Origin: Microbacterium sp. cf332
GTDB lineage: Bacteria; Actinomycetota; Actinomycetes; Actinomycetales; Microbacteriaceae
Assembly: GCF_900102175.1 (NCBI RefSeq)
Contig: NZ_FNKN01000001.1
Coordinates: forward strand, 310,001-374,000
DNA length: 64,000 nt
Reading direction: 5' to 3'
Shown here piece after piece: positions 18,250 through 28,422 of this stretch (position 1 is the stretch's first letter; every line of letters begins with the position of its first letter). Position numbers and translations under genes: made by a program. Under the pieces are notes generated by a model. The model did no database searches. It was not told where the DNA came from and saw only the letters and a list, made by a program, of their open reading frames with translations.

Positions 18250-19284
18250 ATGGCTTCCTCACCGGCACCACGGAAGAAGATCCTGTGGTTCGCGCGCCTC
18301 GAGCGTCGCTTCCACTCGTGGCGCGAGCGGCGCGCCCGCGCGCGCGGGCAGCGACCGACCGTCGCCGCGTATCCGGGCTACGGCGGCGAAGGCTGGGTGA
18401 GGGTTCTCGGACGCGTCCTCATCGCACCGAAGGTGCGCCCCGCCGACAACGGCGAGTACGCCTCAGTCAGGGGATGGCGCAGCTTCGCGTCGGTCCCCGT
18501 CGCGTTCGCCCAGGTGCGGGTGACGATCGCGGGGGTCAGTCACGAGATCGTGGCCGACCGCGGCGGCGTCATCGACGTCGAGCTGCCGGGCACCCTCGAG
18601 CCCGGCTGGCAGACGATCACGATGACGGTGGAGGCCAGCGAGCCCATCGAGACGCGGGTGTTCGTCATCGCTTCGGACGTCGAGTTCGGCATCGTCTCCG
18701 ACATCGACGACACCGTGATGGTCACGGCGCTCCCGCGACCGTTCGTGGCGGCGTGGAACTCCTTCGTGCTCGACGAGCACGCCCGCCAGCCCGTCCCCGG
18801 CATGGCGGTGATGCTCGAACGGCTCACCCGCGACCGGCCGGGCAGCCCCGTCATCTACCTCTCGACCGGCGCCTGGAACGCAGCTCCGACGCTCATGCGC
18901 TTCCTCCGCCGTCACGTCTTCCCCTCCGGCCCCATGCTCCTGACGGACTGGGGTCCGACGCACGACCGTTGGTTCCGCAGCGGCCGCGACCACAAGGCCG
19001 AGAATCTCCGTCGTCTGGCCCAGGAGTTCCCGCACGTGCAGTGGCTGCTGGTGGGCGACGACGGTCAGCACGACGACGCCCTCTACACGGCTTTCGCCAG
19101 TGAGCACCCCGACCGGGTCCGCTGCGTGGCGATCCGACGGCTCTCCCCCGCCGAGGCCGTCCTCGCGGGTGGGCGGACCGCGGTCAACGACCATTCAGCG
19201 GCGCAGGTCCCGTGGGTCAGCGGCTCGGACGGCGCAGCGCTGCTCGATCGGCTCGCCGACGTCGGAGTCATCGAACGGCACTGA
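18250..19284 (+). CDS. App1 family phosphatase-domain protein (DUF2183)
   Basis: A 344-residue protein of the App1/DUF2183 family. An N-terminal beta-rich region (about 20-135) precedes a HAD-like catalytic part: VSDIDDTVMVT (DxDxT, about 152-162), STGAWN, KAENLRRL and GDDGQHD. The yeast App1 relative is a phosphatidate phosphatase; bacterial substrates are not established. All motif residues are present, so it should be active. It follows dedA by 4 nt, which suits a lipid-phosphate role, though this is inference. No signal peptide, so a cytoplasmic location is likely. Confidence 0.85.
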   Translation: MASSPAPRKKILWFARLERRFHSWRERRARARGQRPTVAAYPGYGGEGWVRVLGRVLIAPKVRPADNGEYASVRGWRSFASVPVAFAQVRVTIAGVSHEIVADRGGVIDVELPGTLEPGWQTITMTVEASEPIETRVFVIASDVEFGIVSDIDDTVMVTALPRPFVAAWNSFVLDEHARQPVPGMAVMLERLTRDRPGSPVIYLSTGAWNAAPTLMRFLRRHVFPSGPMLLTDWGPTHDRWFRSGRDHKAENLRRLAQEFPHVQWLLVGDDGQHDDALYTAFASEHPDRVRCVAIRRLSPAEAVLAGGRTAVNDHSAAQVPWVSGSDGAALLDRLADVGVIERH

Positions 19285-19319
19285 GCATCGACGTCGGGGG
19301 TGCGCCCTACGCTGAGATC

Positions 19320-20027
19320 ATGTGCGGTCGTTTCGTCGTAGCCCGCGTCGGTTCCGAGCTGGCGGGTGTCCTGCGCGCCGAGGTCGTTCCCGACGACCTC
19401 CCGGCGCCCTCGTTTAACATCGCGCCCACGGCGCGCGCGGCCATCGTCCTCGACTCGGCGAAGACCGAGCCGCCCACGCGTCGACTCGCCGCGGCCCGGT
19501 GGGGCCTCGTGCCGCCCTGGTCGAAGGATGTCTCCGCCGGTGCACGCGCTTTCAATGCGCGCTCGGAGGAGGCCGCCGAGAAGCCGATGTTCCGCAAGGC
19601 GCTCGCTGCTCGCCGGGCCGTGGTCCCGGCATCCGGCTACTACGAATGGCAGGGCGCGGCCGGCGCCAAGACCCCGCACTTCATCCGTCCCGAAGGCGAC
19701 GAGCCGCTGTTCTTCGCGGGTCTTTATGAATGGTGGAAAGACGATGCGCGCGCCGACGACGATCCCGAGCGTTGGCTGCTGAGCTTCACGATCCTGACTC
19801 GGTCGGCCGTCGGCGGCCTCGCCGACATCCACGATCGGATGCCGCTCATGATCGACGTCGAGTACGCCGACGTCTGGCTCGATCCCACGACGGAGTACCC
19901 GGCCGACCTGCTCGACGCCGTCGTCGACGCCGCCCCGTCGGTCGTCGACACCCTCACCTGGTTCCCCGTCGGATCGGCCGTCGGCAACGTGCGCAACGAC
20001 GACCCGACGCTCATCGAACCGGTGTGA
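19320..20027 (+). CDS. SRAP (HMCES/YedK) family abasic-site protein
   Basis: A 235-residue SOS-response-associated peptidase domain protein. Family members crosslink to abasic sites in single-stranded DNA through Cys2. Here the start MCGRF exposes that Cys after Met removal, and the other hallmarks are present: FNARSEEA, VPASGYYEWQ (Glu of the active site) and DIHDRMPLMI (catalytic His). ATG 19320 is the only start giving Cys at position 2; longer in-frame starts are wrong. TACGCT (19308-19313) sits exactly 6 nt upstream, so it is leaderless. Full catalytic set suggests a working abasic-site protector. Confidence 0.93.
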   Translation: MCGRFVVARVGSELAGVLRAEVVPDDLPAPSFNIAPTARAAIVLDSAKTEPPTRRLAAARWGLVPPWSKDVSAGARAFNARSEEAAEKPMFRKALAARRAVVPASGYYEWQGAAGAKTPHFIRPEGDEPLFFAGLYEWWKDDARADDDPERWLLSFTILTRSAVGGLADIHDRMPLMIDVEYADVWLDPTTEYPADLLDAVVDAAPSVVDTLTWFPVGSAVGNVRNDDPTLIEPV

Positions 20028-20064
20028 GGCAGTCTCCGCGCACGCCGATGTCTATCCTCGAGAG

Positions 20065-20931
20065 GTGATGCTCCGACTCTCCGAACGCGCTCGGCTCGCG
20101 CCCGAGGTGTGGCGCGACATGTCGGATGCCCATGCGGAGCGCGCTGACGAGCTCACCGAGGCGCACCGCCGTCGCGCCTCCCGGGCCGAGAAGCACCCGG
20201 TCGAAGACTTCCTCTTCACCTACTACTCCTACAAGCCGGCCATCCTGCGGCGGTGGCACCCGGGTCCCGGCGTCGTGCTCGAGGGCGCGGGCCGGGAGCG
20301 TGGCGGCTGGCGCTGGTACACGACGGTCGGCGTCGGCGACGCTCGGGTCGCCGACGAGCAGTTCCGCGAGGAGCGGGGCTCGCTCTACCGCGGTGTCACG
20401 GGGCTCCTGCGCGCCACGCGCGACCGCGCCGGGGTGTTCGGCTGCTTCGGGCTCCATGAATGGGCGATGGTGTACCGCTCCGACGAGACGCGCCACGAGA
20501 TCCCTCTCCGCCTCGGCGCGGCCGGCACGGACGCCGTCGTCGACGCGCACGACCTGCGCTGCACCCACTTCGACGCGTTCCGGTTCTTCACTCCCGAGGC
20601 CGTGCCGCGCAATCGTGAGGCGCTCGACCGCGACGGTGCGGTCGGCCGCGAGCAGCCCGGATGCCTCCATGCCGGTATGGACGTCTACAAGTGGGTACTG
20701 AAGCTCGGACCGCTCGTCCCCGGGCACCTGCTGATCGACGCGTTCATCCTGGCCCGCGACATCCGCGAGCTCGACATGCGCGCCTCGCCGTACGACCTGC
20801 GCGACTGGGGCTACTCCCCCGTGCCGATCGAGACCGCCGAAGGGAAAGCCGAGTACGTGCGTCAGCAACGGCTCCTGAGCGCACGCGGACAAGAGCTGCG
20901 CACCGCCGTGCTGACGGTCGTCGGGGGATGA
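20065..20931 (+). CDS. Uncharacterised protein, family often auto-named 3-methyladenine DNA glycosylase
   Basis: A 288-residue protein of an actinobacterial family that databases often call 3-methyladenine DNA glycosylase. I recognise the family by EDFLFTYYSYKPA followed by LRRWHPGPGVVLEGA, but I see none of the helix-hairpin-helix or AAG-fold signatures of known glycosylases, so the name is doubtful. It is rich in conserved aromatic, His and Cys residues (FGCFGLHEWAMVY, RCTHFDAFRFFTP, GCLHAGMDVYKW), which could form a metal or cofactor site. GTG 20065 has TATCCT (20053-20058) exactly 6 nt upstream; ATG 20068 is an alternative. The upstream neighbour is the SRAP gene. Confidence 0.8.
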   Translation: MMLRLSERARLAPEVWRDMSDAHAERADELTEAHRRRASRAEKHPVEDFLFTYYSYKPAILRRWHPGPGVVLEGAGRERGGWRWYTTVGVGDARVADEQFREERGSLYRGVTGLLRATRDRAGVFGCFGLHEWAMVYRSDETRHEIPLRLGAAGTDAVVDAHDLRCTHFDAFRFFTPEAVPRNREALDRDGAVGREQPGCLHAGMDVYKWVLKLGPLVPGHLLIDAFILARDIRELDMRASPYDLRDWGYSPVPIETAEGKAEYVRQQRLLSARGQELRTAVLTVVGG

Positions 20932-21001
20932 TCGTCGAGGCCACCCTCTCGGGCGTGTCGTCGACGCACCACCTCGCGCATGCAGCGGACGGATGAGGCC
21001 G

Positions 21002-21030
21002 AAAAACACGAAATCCCCGCCGAAGCGGGG
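21002..21030 (-). terminator. Terminator after tRNA-Ala
   Basis: On the minus strand the hairpin CCCCGC-TTCG-GCGGGG (21030-21015) is followed by ATTTCGTGTTTTT, a classic intrinsic terminator, just past the tRNA 3' end. Confidence 0.85.
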
Positions 21031-21033
21031 ACT

Positions 21034-21109
21034 TGGTGGACCTGAGGGGACTCGAACCCCTGACCCCCTGCATGCCATGCAGGTGCGCTACCAGCTGCGC
21101 CACAGGCCC
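21034..21109 (-). tRNA. tRNA-Ala (GGC anticodon)
   Basis: Complete 76-nt cloverleaf on the minus strand. Acceptor GGGCCTG pairs with CAGGTCC (one G-U), D-arm GCGCAGCTGGTAGCGC, anticodon stem CCTGC/GCAGG around the loop ATGGCAT, so the anticodon is GGC reading GCC. The T-arm AGGGGTTCGAGTCCCCT is standard, and CCA is encoded. Confidence 0.97.
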
Positions 21110-21136
21110 GTGGTTTCCGCTCTCGCGGCAACTCAT

Positions 21137-21526
21137 TCAGCTTACAACATCACCGGGGGTGCTCGTGACCACGGGCGCCTCGATCGGGATGACGGGGCAA
21201 TCCTTCCAGAGGCGCTCGAGGCCGTAGTAGATGCGCTCCTCCTCGTGGAAGACGTGGACGACCAGGTCGCCGAAGTCGAGCAGCACCCACCGCGACTCGC
21301 TGCGTCCCTCGCGGCGCAGGCGCTTGTGGCCGGCCTCGAGCATGCTCTCCTCCACGGCGTCGGCGATCGCGGCGACGTTGCGCTCGCTGGTGCCGCTGAC
21401 GATGAGGAACGCGTCGACCAGCGGCAGCGGCTGGGACACGTCGAGCGCGACGAAGTCCTCGCCGCCCTTCGCGTCGGCTGCCGCGGCGGCGACGGACACC
21501 ATGTCGATGACTGCTTGTGAACTCAT
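21137..21526 (-). CDS. rsfS: Ribosomal silencing factor RsfS
   Basis: RsfS/Iojap protein (129 residues) that binds ribosomal protein L14 and blocks subunit joining when nutrients are short. Conserved features: GGEDFVALDVS, DAFLIVSGTSERNVAAIADAV, and the WVLLDFGDLVVHVFHEEER block (in part) near the C-terminus. ATG overlaps the stop of the upstream gene as ATGA, so it is the last gene of a translationally coupled chain nadD, repeat-rich membrane protein, rsfS. The nadD-rsfS association is conserved in many bacteria. Confidence 0.96.
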   Translation of the reverse strand: MSSQAVIDMVSVAAAAADAKGGEDFVALDVSQPLPLVDAFLIVSGTSERNVAAIADAVEESMLEAGHKRLRREGRSESRWVLLDFGDLVVHVFHEEERIYYGLERLWKDCPVIPIEAPVVTSTPGDVVS

Positions 21527-22719
21527 CCGAAAACTCCTGTGAAAAGCGAGACGAGCAGAACGCCCGCCAGGGCGAGAGCGAGTGCTCCCGCGGTGATGGC
21601 GAGGGCGACCGTCCAGCGGCTGCCCTTCTCGGGCGCCGGCGGACGGATGACGTCCTCGGCGCTCTTGATGGTCGAGATGGCCGCGCTCGCGGCGATCGGG
21701 GTGGGCGACGACGATGCCGGCAGCTCGCCGTCGATGAGAACGGCATCGACGTCCTTGCCGTCCGCGACGCCCGGGACGACGCCGGTCGACCCGAAGTTCT
21801 CGGGGAGCGAGAACGTGCCCGTGATGAGTACCTCGCCCGTCGCCGTGACCGGGGCCACGAGCGGGCCGCCGTCGGGGCTCTGAGCGAGGATGAGGGCGCT
21901 CGGCGTTGTGAACGCGCCCGTCGCCGTGGCGCTGCGGGTGAGCAGCTGATCGAACGAAGCGGGTACGTCGGGCGTCGTCGAGGCTCCCGCGAGGAGGTCC
22001 GCGCCCAGGTCGCCCGATACGACGTGACGCTCCTCCTCGGGCTCTGACGTCGCGTCGTCGGTGTGCGCCTCGCTGGCATCCGCGTCGGCGGCATCCGCGT
22101 CCGCGTCGGCGGCATCCGCGTCCGCGTCGGCGGCATCCGCGTCCGCGTCCTCGGCATCCGCGTCCGGGTCGTCGGCGTGTGTCTCCTCGGCATCGACGCG
22201 CACGTCGTCGGGCGCACCTTCGTCGCCCTCGTCCCCACGCGCTTCCTGTGCGGTCTCGTCGGAGTGGTCGACGTCGAAGGCTGCCTCGTCACGCTCGGCT
22301 GCGTCTTCGGAAGACGTGCCGGGCGCCTCGTCGGGCGACTCGACGCTCGGCTCAGCGTCCGGGGCCGCGTCGATCCGATCCGTGACATCCGAGCCGGGCA
22401 GCAGGGCGTGCTCGCCGGTCGCCGTGATGACGGGGATGGATGCCGTGCGGATCTTCTCCTGCAGCCGGGCCTGACGACGCGTCAGCGCGGGCGCCCCGAG
22501 ATCGACCGAGGCCTGCGGCACCGGAGCCGGCGGCACCTGCACGGGTTCCGCGGGGCGCGGGAGCGGTGCGGCGACCGGAGTCGGCTCGGCGCCGATGGCG
22601 GCAGCCTCGTCGGTGGCCCCCGGGTCGACGATGATGGGGGTCGAGGCGGTGTTGCGCAACTCACGCAGTTGGCGGCGCGTCAGCTGCGGAGTCGGTGGCT
22701 GTTGCTCGTTATCGCTCAT
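21523..22719 (-). CDS. Hypothetical acidic, repeat-rich membrane protein
   Basis: A 398-residue protein with no recognised catalytic domain. It begins [15 protein letters not shown], and a similar [14 protein letters not shown] motif recurs about 70 residues later. A long acidic, low-complexity middle follows, including an Ala-Asp tract from a 21-bp DNA repeat (22075-22172), then a small folded-looking region and a single C-terminal membrane helix ([20 protein letters not shown]). Start ATG 22719 has GGAG 7 nt upstream and overlaps the nadD stop as ATGA; an upstream ATG at 22938 would cover much of nadD. A large cytoplasmic acidic domain on a tail anchor could bind partners, but no function can be assigned. 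Confidence 0.8.
   Translation of the reverse strand: MSDNEQQPPTPQLTRRQLRELRNTASTPIIVDPGATDEAAAIGAEPTPVAAPLPRPAEPVQVPPAPVPQASVDLGAPALTRRQARLQEKIRTASIPVITATGEHALLPGSDVTDRIDAAPDAEPSVESPDEAPGTSSEDAAERDEAAFDVDHSDETAQEARGDEGDEGAPDDVRVDAEETHADDPDADAEDADADAADADADAADADADAADADASEAHTDDATSEPEEERHVVSGDLGADLLAGASTTPDVPASFDQLLTRSATATGAFTTPSALILAQSPDGGPLVAPVTATGEVLITGTFSLPENFGSTGVVPGVADGKDVDAVLIDGELPASSSPTPIAASAAISTIKSAEDVIRPPAPEKGSRWTVALAITAGALALALAGVLLVSLFTGVFG
22075..22172. repeat. 21-bp tandem repeat within a coding region
   Basis: Units of GGCATCCGCGTCCGCGTCGG plus C (21 bp) begin at 22090, 22111 and 22132; a shortened unit starts at 22075 and a diverged one at 22153. Being a multiple of three it encodes an Ala-Asp heptad tract on the minus strand. 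Copy number could vary by slippage without breaking the frame. Confidence 0.85.
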
Positions 22720-23312
22720 GCCTTGCTCCGATAGAGATGATGCTTCGCAATGTATTGGACGACCCCGTCGGGGACGAGGTACCACACCGGGTGGCCACGT
22801 CCCACGCGCGCCCGGCAGTCGGTGGACGAGATCGCGAGCGCGGGGATCTCGAGCAGGCTCACATCGTCGCTCGGCAGGCCTGCGCTCGACAGGGTGTGGC
22901 CGGGACGCGAGACCGCGACGAAGTGGGCGAGCTCCCACAGTTCATCATGGTTCCTCCAGCTGAGAATCTGCGCGATGGCGTCGGCACCGGTGATGAAGAA
23001 GAAGTCGGCATCGGGTCGCTGCGCCTTCAGATCCCGGAGCGTGTCGATCGTGTAGGTGGGGCCGTCGCGGTCGATGTCGACGCGACTGACGGTGAACATC
23101 GGGTTCGAGGCCGTCGCGATGACGGTCATGAGGTAACGGTCCTCGCCCGGCGAGACGAACGATTTCTGCCAGGGCGTGCCCGTGGGAACGAAGATGACCT
23201 CGTCGAGATCGAACGACTGCGCGACCTCGCTGGCGGCCACGAGGTGACCGTGGTGGATCGGGTCGAACGTGCCGCCCATCACGCCGATACGCGGCGCACG
23301 CGTTCCCGTCAT
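22716..23312 (-). CDS. nadD: Nicotinate-mononucleotide adenylyltransferase
   Basis: NadD (198 residues), joining ATP and nicotinate mononucleotide to form deamido-NAD. The nucleotidyltransferase signature [11 protein letters not shown] is at residues 14-24, with [10 protein letters not shown] (substrate loop) and the C-terminal ISSTDCRAR (ISSTxxR motif). Length is normal. The stop overlaps the ATG of the next gene (ATGA). The 75-residue membrane protein gene ends 11 nt upstream, so both probably belong to one transcription unit. Confidence 0.96.
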   Translation of the reverse strand: MTGTRAPRIGVMGGTFDPIHHGHLVAASEVAQSFDLDEVIFVPTGTPWQKSFVSPGEDRYLMTVIATASNPMFTVSRVDIDRDGPTYTIDTLRDLKAQRPDADFFFITGADAIAQILSWRNHDELWELAHFVAVSRPGHTLSSAGLPSDDVSLLEIPALAISSTDCRARVGRGHPVWYLVPDGVVQYIAKHHLYRSKA

Positions 23313-23322
23313 CGAAGCGGCC

Positions 23323-23550
23323 TCAGTGGTGGCCGTTCCCCGACTGCGTCAGTTGGTTCGCGTGAGCAGCGGCGTAGGCGTCGGCCTTGCCCGCGTGACG
23401 GTTGGCGACGTTGCGGTACGACAGCGTGACGAGCCCGAGCGAGAGGAAGATGACCAGGGCGATGACGCCGAAGATCATCGTCTCCGCCTGCACGTTGCCG
23501 TGATGCTCCGTCTGCTCGGCGGCGAATGCGGTGATCGTGGCGAGGGTCAT
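23323..23550 (-). CDS. Small single-pass membrane protein
   Basis: A 75-residue protein with one strong membrane helix ([21 protein letters not shown], residues about 25-45, shown less its ends) and a hydrophilic His/Asn/Ala-rich C-terminus ending SGNGHH. ATG 23550 is preceded by GGAG. It lies between proA and nadD in the same orientation, a position where related genomes also tend to carry a short membrane protein. No domain is recognised and no function is proposed. Confidence 0.75.
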   Translation of the reverse strand: MTLATITAFAAEQTEHHGNVQAETMIFGVIALVIFLSLGLVTLSYRNVANRHAGKADAYAAAHANQLTQSGNGHH

Positions 23551-23597
23551 CGGGGCTCCGTTCGTTTCGCGCGGCGGCGCAGGTCAAGTTTAGGTGG

Positions 23598-24860
23598 TCA
23601 GGCGCGGGTCTGCCCGGCGCCGCGCGCGAGCCACTTCGTGCTGGTCAGTTCCGGGAGGCCCATCGGCCCCCGAGCGTGCAGCTTCTGAGTCGAGATGCCG
23701 ACCTCGGCGCCGAAGCCGAACTCGCCGCCGTCCGTGAATCGCGTCGAGGCGTTGGCCATGACGACGGCGGCATCCACCTCGGCGAGGAAGCGCTCGGCGT
23801 TCGCCTCGTCCTCCGTCACGATGGCCTCGGTGTGCATCGTCGAGTAGCGACGGATGTGCTCGAGGGCCTCGTCGAGGTCGCCGACGACGCGCATCGACAG
23901 GTCGAGGCTCATGTGCTCGGTGCCCCACTCACCCTCGGTGACCGCGACTGCCTGCGGCACCAGCCGGCGCACCTCGTCGTCGCCGTGGATGGTGACACCT
24001 GCGGCCAGGAGGGCTCTGGCGACCGAGGGGATGAGGCGCTCGGCCGCGGGCCGCAGCACGAGGACGGTCTCGACGGCGTTGCAGACGCTCGGCCGCTGGA
24101 CCTTCGCATTGACGACGATGTCACGGGCCCAGTCCAGCCGAGCCGAGTCGTCCAGCACGATGTGGACGACGCCGGCGCCCGTCTCGATCACGGGGACCGT
24201 CGACTCGGTCACGACGGTCTCGATGAGCTGCGCGCTACCGCGCGGCACGAGCACGTCGACCAGGCCGCGGGCCCGCATGAGCGCCTTCGCCCCGTCGCGC
24301 CCGAAGTCGTCGACGGTCTGGATGCCATCGGGGTCGACGCCCGCCCGTTCCAGAGCTCCCCGCATCGCCGTGATGAGTGCGGCGTTCGTCGCCTGCGCCG
24401 CCGACCCGCCCCGGAGCACGGCGGCATTGCCCGATCGCAACGCGAGGGCCGTGATGTCTACCGTGACGTTCGGGCGCGCCTCGTAGATCGATGCCACGAC
24501 GCCGAACGGCACGGACACCTTCTGCAGCCTGACCCCGCCGGGCAGCACGCGCTCGTCGAGGACGCGGCCGACGGGATCGGGCAACCGGGCGACGTCACGC
24601 ACGGCTTCTGCGAGCGCGGCCACGCGTGAGGAGTCGAGCATGAGCCGGTCGCGCAGCCCGGCACTGATATCATCTGCGTCGCCTCGCGCGAGGTCGTCCG
24701 CGTTCGCGGCCACGATCCGCTCGGCGTCGACCTCGAGGGCATCGGCGATGTCCTCGAGCAGCGCCGTCTTCGCGGCGTCACCGAGCAGACCGATGGATCG
24801 GCTCGCCCGCTTGGCGGCGTGCAACCGCGAGGCGAGATCGGGCGTGACGGCGATGCTCAT
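23598..24860 (-). CDS. proA: Glutamate-5-semialdehyde dehydrogenase (gamma-glutamyl phosphate reductase)
   Basis: ProA (420 residues), the NADPH-dependent second step of proline synthesis, reducing gamma-glutamyl phosphate. The aldehyde-dehydrogenase fold carries VPFGVVASIYEARPNVT, and the catalytic Cys lies in QRPSVCNAVET (about residue 258); GGEFGFGAEVGIST is also typical. It follows proB by 24 nt, but TAGACT (24872-24867, minus strand) is exactly 6 nt before the ATG, so a second, leaderless promoter may exist inside the operon. Confidence 0.97.
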   Translation of the reverse strand: MSIAVTPDLASRLHAAKRASRSIGLLGDAAKTALLEDIADALEVDAERIVAANADDLARGDADDISAGLRDRLMLDSSRVAALAEAVRDVARLPDPVGRVLDERVLPGGVRLQKVSVPFGVVASIYEARPNVTVDITALALRSGNAAVLRGGSAAQATNAALITAMRGALERAGVDPDGIQTVDDFGRDGAKALMRARGLVDVLVPRGSAQLIETVVTESTVPVIETGAGVVHIVLDDSARLDWARDIVVNAKVQRPSVCNAVETVLVLRPAAERLIPSVARALLAAGVTIHGDDEVRRLVPQAVAVTEGEWGTEHMSLDLSMRVVGDLDEALEHIRRYSTMHTEAIVTEDEANAERFLAEVDAAVVMANASTRFTDGGEFGFGAEVGISTQKLHARGPMGLPELTSTKWLARGAGQTRA

Positions 24861-24884
24861 CAGACGAGTCTACCGAGAGCGGCC

Positions 24885-27295
<2,411 letters not shown>

Positions 27296-27553
27296 TTACT
27301 CGGCGGCCGCCACGATGTTGACGACCTTGCGGCCACCCTTCTTGCCGAACTCGACGGCACCGGCCGCGAGAGCGAAGAGAGTGTCGTCGCCGCCACGGCC
27401 GACGTTGGCGCCGGGGTGGAAGTGCGTGCCGCGCTGACGGACGAGGATCTCGCCGGCGTTGACGGCCTGGCCGCCGAAGCGCTTCACGCCGAGGCGCTGT
27501 GCATTGGAGTCACGACCGTTACGGGTGGAGCTTGCGCCCTTTTTGTGTGCCAT
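27296..27553 (-). CDS. rpmA: 50S ribosomal protein L27
   Basis: L27 (85 residues), located near the peptidyl-transferase centre. Starts [16 protein letters not shown], the classic N-terminus without the extra cleaved leader seen in Firmicutes, and continues [10 protein letters not shown] and [15 protein letters not shown]. It lies 17 nt after rplU and is part of the conserved rplU-rpmA-obgE unit. Confidence 0.98.
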   Translation of the reverse strand: MAHKKGASSTRNGRDSNAQRLGVKRFGGQAVNAGEILVRQRGTHFHPGANVGRGGDDTLFALAAGAVEFGKKGGRKVVNIVAAAE

Positions 27554-27570
27554 CTCTGCGTCTCCCTGGC

Positions 27571-27879
27571 TTACTTGATGCCGGTGATCTTGACGCGCGT
27601 GAGGTCCTGACGGTGGCCCTGGCGCTTCTTGTAGCCGGTCTTGTTCTTGAACTTCTGGATCACGATCTTCGGGCCGCGCTCCTCACCGAGAACCTCGGCG
27701 GTGACCGTGACCTTCGCGAGCTTGTCAGCGTCGGTGGTCACGGCGTCGCCGTCGACGAGGAGAACGGCGGGAAGCTCGAGCTTGTCGCCGATCGAAGCCG
27801 CCTGACGGTCGAGGACGACGATCGTGCCGACCTCCACCTTCTCCTGACGGCCGCCGGCGCGCACAACTGCGTAAACCAC
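27571..27879 (-). CDS. rplU: 50S ribosomal protein L21
   Basis: L21 (102 residues), a 23S rRNA-binding protein of the large subunit. Typical features are [15 protein letters not shown] at the start, [19 protein letters not shown] and the final [11 protein letters not shown]. First gene of rplU-rpmA-obgE-proB. Transcription probably begins near 28015 from the promoter at 28022-28050, giving a leader of about 135 nt in which I see no clear structured motif. Confidence 0.98.
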   Translation of the reverse strand: MVYAVVRAGGRQEKVEVGTIVVLDRQAASIGDKLELPAVLLVDGDAVTTDADKLAKVTVTAEVLGEERGPKIVIQKFKNKTGYKKRQGHRQDLTRVKITGIK

Positions 27880-28021
27880 TTCACACCTGTTTCTTCTGTG
27901 GAGCGCACGGCTCCGATTGTCTTTGCGAGACTGGAAAGTCTTGGTGCGCGTGCCCCAGATGGTCCTGGGACTGAGCCGCGATCATGACGGGACGTCGACG
28001 GACTCGCTGCACCAAGGGTCC

Positions 28022-28050
28022 ACTTTACCGGATGAGGCGGGATCCGGCAA
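28022..28050 (-). promoter_or_regulatory. Promoter of the rplU operon
   Basis: On the minus strand TTGCCG (28050-28045) and TAAAGT (28027-28022) are separated by exactly 17 nt, close to the consensus for the housekeeping sigma factor. It is divergent from the DUF4031 gene at 28112. Confidence 0.65.
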
Positions 28051-28111
28051 AAGGACGCCCGGGTGTGTCGCGGTCAGGTCCGGCGATCTCCCCCGTTCGT
28101 AGGATCGGAGC

Positions 28112-28384
28112 ATGGCGATCCTCATCGATGATCCGCGCTGGCCGGCCCACGGCCGGCTGTGGGCCCACCTGGTCAGCGATTCCGACCTCGACGAGCTGCA
28201 CGCCTTCGCACAGCGCCACGAGCTGCCGGCGCGCGCGTTCGACCTCGATCACTACGACGTGCCGGACTCCGCCTTCGACCGGCTGGTCGCCGGCGGTGCG
28301 CAACACGTCTCCGGGCACGAACTCGTACGCCGTCTGATCGCGTCGGGGCTGCGCATCACCGCGCGCGAACGCCGCGGGATCTGA
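28112..28384 (+). CDS. DUF4031 family protein
   Basis: A 90-residue protein of the DUF4031 family, recognised by ILIDDPRWPAHGRLWAHLVSD (in part) and FDLDHYDVPD. Members are small cytoplasmic proteins of unknown role with conserved Asp, His and Trp residues that could form a metal or nucleotide site. ATG 28112 has TAGGAT (28100-28105) exactly 6 nt upstream, indicating a leaderless mRNA. It is the only plus-strand gene between rplU and rne, so it interrupts the usual rne-rplU order. Its last codons form one arm of the terminator. Confidence 0.85.
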   Translation: MAILIDDPRWPAHGRLWAHLVSDSDLDELHAFAQRHELPARAFDLDHYDVPDSAFDRLVAGGAQHVSGHELVRRLIASGLRITARERRGI

Positions 28385-28403
28385 CGGGATCCCGCGGCGT
28401 TCG
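28366..28403. terminator. Bidirectional terminator between DUF4031 and rne
   Basis: Perfect 16-bp stem with arms 28366-28381 and 28388-28403 (GAACGCCGCGGGATC and its complement), 6-nt loop. The left arm overlaps the end of the DUF4031 gene. It can serve both converging genes. Confidence 0.8.
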
Positions 28404-28422
28404 GAGGCTGTTCGGCGGCCGC

